Assembly: GCA_003024985.2 (NCBI GenBank)
Contig: PXIH01S0014961.1
Source of the DNA: Euperipatoides rowelli
Lineage: Eukaryota; Onychophora; Udeonychophora; Euonychophora; Peripatopsidae
Length of the DNA stretch: 10,129 nucleotides
Direction: 5' to 3' (one strand)
The notes under the pieces were generated by a model. The model saw nothing but the letters and a program-made list of their open reading frames with translations, did no database searches and was not told where the DNA came from. The position numbers and the translations under genes are program-made. This document shows, one piece after another, positions 5,828 through 10,129 of the stretch; the stretch's first letter is position 1, and every line of letters begins with the position of its first letter.

Positions 5828-7264
5828 ATGTCAGACAGATATATAAAATTCATAATTGAATGCAACAAACCCAAAACAGTAAACTTTCAAGACATCTTAA
5901 AGCAAACTAAACAAGATGAAGTTCTTCAAAGAGTGATTGAATGCATATACTCAAGAAGATGGGAAAAAATGGAAGGGCTAGAACCTAATAGAAAGATACA
6001 ATTTGAGTTATCAACAAATAAGATCAGTATTATTGAGAGGACACAGATTAGTGATTCCAAAAACATTACAAGGAAGAATCATTCAACAAGTCCACAGCTC
6101 ACACCAAGGCATAGTAAGGGTAAAATCAATGCTATGTGACAAAGTCTGGTTTCCAAAAATGGATCAACTAGCAGAATAAGCTGTAAAAAGATGTAGAGAC
6201 TGTCAAACAGTAACAGAAGAGAAGAATCTGTCAAGAATACAATCTTCAGATACTGCTAGCAAACCATGGTCAATAGTAAAAATCGATCACAAAGGACCTC
6301 TGGCTTCAGGTGAATATTTGCTAGTTCTGGTGGATCTAGTCAGCAAGTTTCCAGTGGTAGAGATAGTGCCATCAACAGCTGCTCATTAAATATATAAAAG
6401 CTAGAGAATATCTTCTCAACATTTGGATATCCTGACATAATAATCATGGATAATGGATCTCCTTTTCAAAGCTTAGACTTTAAAATATTTGTAGAAGGAA
6501 AGAACATACTACACAGAAGAATAACTCCATATTGGCCATGTGCAAATGGACAAGTTGAAAGGTTTAACGAGGCAATTATTAAAATAATCAAAATTGCTAA
6601 CCAAAGGAACGACAATTGGAAACAAATGATGAATAAAATGCTATTAGATTACAGGACCACAAAACACCCTGTAACAAAAACATCACCTGCAAACCTTATG
6701 CTGTCTTATAGATGCACAACCAGAATCCCAGATGGAGTCCAACTACCAACCCCTGATGATTGGCAAATAATGCTATCGAGAATAAAAACAGCAGGCCAAA
6801 GAGCAGATACTAGATTTGAAGAGAAAAATAAAGTCTTAATAAAATTACTCAAAATTGGAGATAAAGTACTAGTGAAAAGAGACAAGAAAAGCAAAGGAAC
6901 ACCATGCTATGAAATGACACCTCTGACTGTCACAGACATAAAAGGTTCACAAATAACAGCGTCAAATAGCATCAAAAGTGTCACCAGGAACATATCATTT
7001 TACAAGAAACTTCCTCCTGATGAAACAGACATTCCATGTGAAACAAACATTCCTGATAAAATAAATACTCCTGATAAAATAAACTTTCCATATGAAATTG
7101 ACAATGATCAACTGACAGAAGAAAGAGCCAATGAAAGCATAAACCCTAGTTTGGATGAAACGAATGCTGAAGAAACAGCTGAGAGGAATGGAAATCCCCA
7201 AGGTGGTCAAAATAGACTAAGAGAAGTGACTTTTAAAACTAAGAGAATGATTGAAGAAATATAG
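5828..7264 (+). pseudogene. pol: pol: integrase domain (three frame segments, intact 272-codon C-terminal part)
   Basis: Integrase inserts the cDNA into the host genome. The linker (5828 to about 6030) contains VLQRVIECIYSRRWEKMEGL. A frame change near 6031-6036 leads to the zinc-binding HHCC part: His at 6093-6095 and 6102-6104, Cys at 6192-6194 and 6201-6203, with TAA 6177-6179 in between. The catalytic core starts in the same frame, with the first Asp at 6285-6287 (KIDHKGPL), and then meets TAA 6387-6389. The frame then changes again and is open from 6398 to TAG 7262-7264. This carries the second Asp (MDNG, 6449-6451) and the Glu of GQVERF (6557-6559), with exactly 35 residues between them, so D,D-35-E is complete. 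A GPY/F-like C-terminal module follows (KIGDKVLVKRDKKSK...TVTDIKGS), then a hydrophilic tail with an 18-nt repeat. The ATG at 6446 is an internal codon, not a start. Confidence 0.9.
7022..7111 (+). repeat. 18-nt tandem repeat in the integrase tail (about 5 units)
   Basis: Units start at 7022, 7040, 7058, 7076 and 7094. The clearest are GAAACAGACATTCCATGT, GAAACAAACATTCCTGAT, AAAATAAATACTCCTGAT and AAAATAAACTTTCCATAT; the fifth is degenerate. Because 18 is a multiple of three, the array stays in frame and encodes six-residue repeats of the form (E/K)-(T/I)-(D/N)-x-P-x, giving an acidic, proline-spaced tail beyond the GPY/F module. The repeat is seen directly. A role in target choice is only a possibility, since gypsy-type integrase tails can bind chromatin. 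Confidence 0.75.
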
Positions 7265-7565
7265 ACAATACAGATATTTCTGAACATTTTGTTTTCAAAA
7301 TATGCAGTAAGATTAAAAAAAAAAAAAAAAGGAAAAGAAAGAGGTATGTGCAGTTTTAATTTATTAAATTTATTAACAATAGATGTTGCTGAGAAATAAC
7401 AGTAACATATTAATGTTGTTGAAATTGAACTAATTGAATTTTATTTGTAAAATTATTGTTTAAACCTCATGTATCAATATTGTATTACTTTGTTTATCAA
7501 TATTATATTGCTGTTTATCAACATATTTTATGTATTAACAATCGTATTGCTGAATTGTAATTTGA
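7265..7565 (+). other. 3' non-coding part of the retroelement, with short TATCAATATT repeats
   Basis: No env or other frame is present. An A-rich stretch (A15 or longer, near 7316-7330) follows the integrase stop. From 7472 a degenerate tandem repeat occurs: TATCAATATTGTATTACTTTGTT (7472-7494, quoted here with a length of 23 split as TATCAATATTGTATTAC plus TTTGTT), then TATCAATATTATATTGCTGTT (7495-7515 as TATCAATATTATATTG plus CTGTT), then a partial copy from 7516 beginning TATCAACATATTTTATG, with another GTATTGCTG echo near 7545-7553. Units of 21-23 bases suggest local slippage duplication. Confidence 0.6.
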
Positions 7566-7595
7566 AAAACCTTTTTTTTTAAAAAAAAAGGTTTT
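7566..7595. repeat. perfect 30-bp palindrome containing the polypurine tract
   Basis: The left arm (7566-7580) is A4, CC, T9; the right arm (7581-7595) is A9, GG, T4. Every base pairs, with no spacer. The right arm's A9GG (7581-7591) is the only good polypurine tract next to the 3' LTR, where plus-strand synthesis should be primed, although three T separate it from the TG of the LTR. The last T of the palindrome is the first base of the LTR. The perfection contrasts with the roughly 9% decay of the LTRs. Confidence 0.8.
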
Positions 7596-7817
7596 GTTAT
7601 GTACTAGCTCACGAGCAGCGAGTTATAGTATAATGAGGTAGTATCGCGAGTTTGGTAACAATATTGTAATGAAGTAGTGTAACATAGAGAAAGCGACGAC
7701 TACAGGTCTAACACAGATCTGCCATATGTATATTGCAAGGCAATAAAAATATGTAAAGCAACATTTGACCACCTAAGTCCTCCAGATTGCATGTAACACA
7801 ACATATAAGACACGACA
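7595..7817 (+). repeat. 3' long terminal repeat (223 bp)
   Basis: It begins TGTTATGTACT and ends CACGACA, and is collinear with 2707-2924. Compared with the 5' copy it has an extra three bases near 7615 and small indels near 7695-7705. It keeps several CpG sites (GCGAG, TCGCGAG, CACGACA) where the 5' copy has TpG or CpA. The poly(A) signal AATAAA is at 7742-7747 and the TATA-like block at 7624-7633. The LTR is followed directly by the second copy of the target duplication. Confidence 0.93.
7742..7747 (+). terminator. poly(A) signal AATAAA in 3' LTR
   Basis: The AATAAA copy lies in the block GGCAATAAAAATATG, which is identical in the two LTRs. In the 3' LTR it would specify the end of the element's transcript, with cleavage expected within the remaining 70 bases of the LTR. 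No cleavage site can be fixed from sequence alone. Confidence 0.6.
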
Positions 7818-7822
7818 GGTAC
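7818..7822. repeat. target-site duplication, right copy (GGTAC)
   Basis: This is an exact copy of 2702-2706, placed directly after the CA end of the 3' LTR. Confidence 0.9.
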
Positions 7823-8425
7823 CTGTCCCCTTTCTATCGGGCGGGGATAATTAATGTTGACTAGACTTACATGGACTTAGGAAATAACTCAAATATGTAA
7901 TTGTCAGAGAGTTGAAACCTGAAAAAAAAAATACATTTTCTTTCTAAACTTTGAAACACAAGCATTCCAGGAGAAGTGACTAAAGAGGACTAAAGTCAAC
8001 TCATTAGACAGTAGGATATACTACTGAATTATGCAGCCTATCAACATGCCTAAAAATTAGATGACTAAATTCAACACTGTCCATAATATTCACTATATTA
8101 TAATATTTACAACATTTCCTGTAAAAATGATTAAATAAAAAAAACTACAAAATTAACTCTAACTTTCTTGTATGGACAACTACCCCATAATTGCATGCCT
8201 GCACCCACCAAAAATGATCACACCATTAACACTTTTAGCCAGACATATTATTATTTATTACAGCCATCTCGGCTATAACAAACATTTCAAAAAATGAGAA
8301 TTCAATAATCTTTAAACTAGATTTGTCATATGACAATTTTTAGCACTAAATTAAATCTAAATGCAAATATAATTATGATGCATGGTCAAACTATCTTTAT
8401 GAAAAGTATTTAACCATTTTACTTA
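7823..8425. other. AT-rich non-coding flank right of the retrotransposon
   Basis: The first 30 bases (ctgtcccctttctatcgggc...) are GC-richer and continue the patch interrupted by the insertion. The rest is AT-rich with stops in all frames. I see no gene, RNA or structured repeat. A small inverted word pair, AGCC...GGCT, near 8262-8275 is too short to interpret. Confidence 0.6.
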
Positions 8426-8629
8426 TTGTATAAAGTTACATGTACAGGAGTGCTAGTATTCGGTGGTTGGCCTATACAATTATTTAATTTTGAATCATCT
8501 CCGGTGTTGGCCTCAGCTGTGGATTCACAAACTCTAATCACAGTGACACATGGTACAATCCAGCAGTTTAAATGTGGGGCATGTAGTCTTCTCGATGTTA
8601 AAAAGTCTTCAACTTGTCAGCAATTCTAG
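8426..8629 (+). other. GC-richer stretch with a 67-codon open frame (coding status doubtful)
   Basis: The plus-strand frame ends at TAG 8627-8629 and has varied amino acid content (for example VFGGWPIQLFNFES and TLITVTHGTIQQFKCGAC). I do not recognise it. The same stretch is also open on the minus strand in one frame over roughly 60 codons, so openness alone does not prove coding on either strand. It stands out from its surroundings mainly by higher GC. It could be a host exon, a fragment of an old transposon, or a chance open stretch. The frame opens with a non-ATG codon, and no convincing splice acceptor pins an exon boundary. Confidence 0.2.
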
Positions 8630-9180
8630 AGTGACAGTATTACTTCTTACAACTGCTTATCTTCTCATCTTCCAATCTCATCTTCAACCTATGATCATTA
8701 AATAATCATAATCAAAATACCAATCATAATAATCTTATTTCCACTCTGCATAACTTTTTATACTTAAAAAGTCCTTCACCGTTCTACTCTTTGTCTCACT
8801 CATATAAGTTTTCCACATTTCCCAGTCTTCTCTACTCATAATTAGCAGTCATTAGTCAAGGGCAAAATAGTCCAATATTTTGAAACACTTCACACTGAGC
8901 AATCAACCTTTTTGTGAGCCTACACACAGATTGATCCCACTGGTTTTTGAGGACAAATTCTGAGAATTACTGTCAGATTCAAGATGGAGTACTACAGGTA
9001 AGGCTTCCACTTTCTAATCACTGCACAAACAATACTTGGTGAGATTATGACAGCCGGGTGTAAACAATATCAGTACTGTTATATTATTCTGCTATTGTAC
9101 CACAACTTCGTGATGGTCCAGTAATGACGATAAGCAAATACTTTAAAAGTTCATAAACAACATCCAAACTATAATCAGGC
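8630..9180. other. non-coding stretch with a possible short exon and splice donor
   Basis: Mostly unremarkable, with a pyrimidine-rich patch around 8635-8700 and 8720-8850. At 8984 an ATG in good context (A at -3, G at +4) begins ATGGAGTACTACAG, which ends at 8997 and is followed by GTAAGG, a near-consensus 5' splice donor. This would suit a tiny first coding exon of a plus-strand gene whose next exon lies outside the window or further right. Nothing else supports it, and such donor words occur by chance every few kilobases. Confidence 0.25.
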
Positions 9181-10129
9181 TATCATTAATGACAGTTCAA
9201 AATAATGATCAAAATAGAATTTAAATAAAATTTATTTGAAATACAGCATTAAAAATGGAAATAAAATCAAACCACATGAGATTGACCATGCTTTAAGCTA
9301 ACTAAACAATTATTAATTGATCATAGAGCACCACAATAAATATTAACAAAAACATATTAATTCAAACACTTAGCAAATGAATAAATATTAAACAAACTTT
9401 TTAATTAAAATGAAATTATATCAGATTTGAAGTTGGAAATGTCTGATGCCAGCAATCTACATCACTCTAACAGAAATTATAAAGCACTGTTAAATAGGAA
9501 AAACAAATGAATAGTTTATTACGCTAATAGATTTGGAATAAATAAAGTGAGAGTGGAAAGAGGTAAGGCATAGAACTAAACAAAAACAAATGATACAAAA
9601 TACTAAACTTTCAAACAATAAACCAAGTTGTGCAGAATACAAGTCATAATTTTAAATCAATAAAAGATATAAAAAAAATCAATCCATCCAAAATGAATTA
9701 GAAAAAAAAAAATATTTCAATAAATATGAAACATACATTTAAAATATAAACTCCTTTCCCTACCATACTTCAAAAATCCGGAGGGAAAAAAAATATGCAA
9801 GCAAATACAAATTTCAATATAAAATAAGATAAAACAAATTAATAACTCAAAACTTTATTCGTTAGAACAACTTCTTATAAAAACATTTATAGTTAGAAGA
9901 AAATGGCCAAAAAAAATGGAAGTAAATTAAAAGCATTAGTTACATTTTAATTGTTCTTACTATGGAGCAACAAAATTAGCTTTTTAATTTTAAAAAATAA
10001 AAATTAAGTGACGAACAGGATGATTAAAATCTACTTAAGTGGGGTCAATAGATTCAATGACACCAAATTAAAGTTTGAAATAAAAGAAAAGAATAAAATT
10101 ACTTTTAAATTTCATTTATTGAAATTTCC
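9181..10129. other. A-skewed, low-complexity non-coding stretch
   Basis: The + strand is markedly richer in A than T over most of this stretch, especially about 9480-9620 and 9655-9800, with many AATAAA words and A runs. All frames are closed by frequent stops and I see no gene, RNA or recognisable repeat. The skew might reflect an intron transcribed from the minus strand, a decayed A-rich retroelement, or simple local bias. Confidence 0.5.

Larger units (their letters stand above)
2707..7817 (+). mobile_element. degenerate Ty3/gypsy LTR retrotransposon, Mag ('K02A2.6-like') clade
   Basis: This is a complete but inactive LTR retrotransposon of about 5.1 kb. It has TG...CA LTRs of 218 and 223 bases, a flanking 5-bp duplication, a primer binding site one base after the 5' LTR, gag with a CCHC array, and pol in the order protease, RT, RNase H, integrase. 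That order and the 5-bp duplication indicate Ty3/gypsy rather than Ty1/copia. The Mag clade is suggested by the Gag N-terminus (IPNFPPF, then KWRKWL), by ISDD in place of the usual Y-x-DD at the RT active site, by the double zinc knuckle of the form CxxCG..H...C followed by KGKAC, and by an integrase C-terminus ending TVTDIKGSQITA...SVTRNISFYKK. There is no env frame between integrase and the 3' LTR. Multiple frameshifts and stops mean it cannot encode a full Gag-Pol. LTR divergence of about 9% marks it as old. Confidence 0.93.

Noticed and set aside
6706-7210. Two minus-strand frames over integrase
   Set aside because: Antisense to the integrase core and tail; hydrophobic composition reflects the complement of Lys/Asn/Asp-rich coding.
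7265-7594. A third gene (env) between integrase and 3' LTR
   Set aside because: The stretch is only 330 bases, AT-rich, closed in all frames and filled with short repeats; no env-like sequence.

Overview
This looks like AT-rich nuclear DNA from an animal (metazoan). It carries one old, nearly full-length LTR retrotransposon on the + strand, flanked by mostly non-coding sequence. I see no bacterial or phage signatures: no Shine-Dalgarno sites, operons, tRNA, rRNA or CRISPR. The species cannot be named from the sequence. The retroelement lineage (Ty3/gypsy, Mag type, often annotated as 'K02A2.6-like') is widespread in animals, including arthropods, cnidarians, nematodes, fish and amphibians.

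Layout. Bases 1-154 hold what may be the inward end of a hAT-type DNA transposon. Bases 155-2701 are AT-rich and mostly featureless. They contain a 9-bp-stem hairpin (1088-1117) and a GC-richer minus-strand reading frame (1939-2157) that could be the last coding exon of a host gene. Bases 2702-7822 are the retrotransposon with its target-site duplication: TSD GGTAC (2702-2706), 5' LTR (2707-2924), primer binding site (from 2926), A-rich leader, gag (3143-4069), protease, reverse transcriptase, RNase H and integrase (4042-7264), a 3' non-coding stretch with short repeats, a palindromic A9GG tract just before the 3' LTR, 3' LTR (7595-7817), and TSD GGTAC (7818-7822). Bases 7823-10129 are again AT-rich, with one weak coding-like stretch near 8426-8629 and a possible short exon with a splice donor at 8997/8998.

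State of the element. Every domain of a Mag-clade Gag-Pol is recognisable and most catalytic residues remain: the DTG of protease, D and DD of RT, DEDD-type residues of RNase H, and HHCC plus D,D-35-E of integrase. The reading frame is nevertheless broken by about a dozen frameshifts, six in-frame stops in pol and a deletion in RNase H. There is no env. The LTRs differ at about 18-19 substitutions plus a few indels over roughly 215 aligned bases (about 91% identity, aligned by hand). This is therefore an old, non-autonomous relic. Several of the LTR differences are CpG to TpG/CpA changes, which hints at germline CpG methylation in the host.

I found no convincing undescribed system. The points most worth a second look are the perfect 30-bp palindrome abutting the 3' LTR, the 18-nt in-frame minisatellite in the integrase tail, the CpG-decay signature between the LTRs, and the possible host exon on the minus strand.
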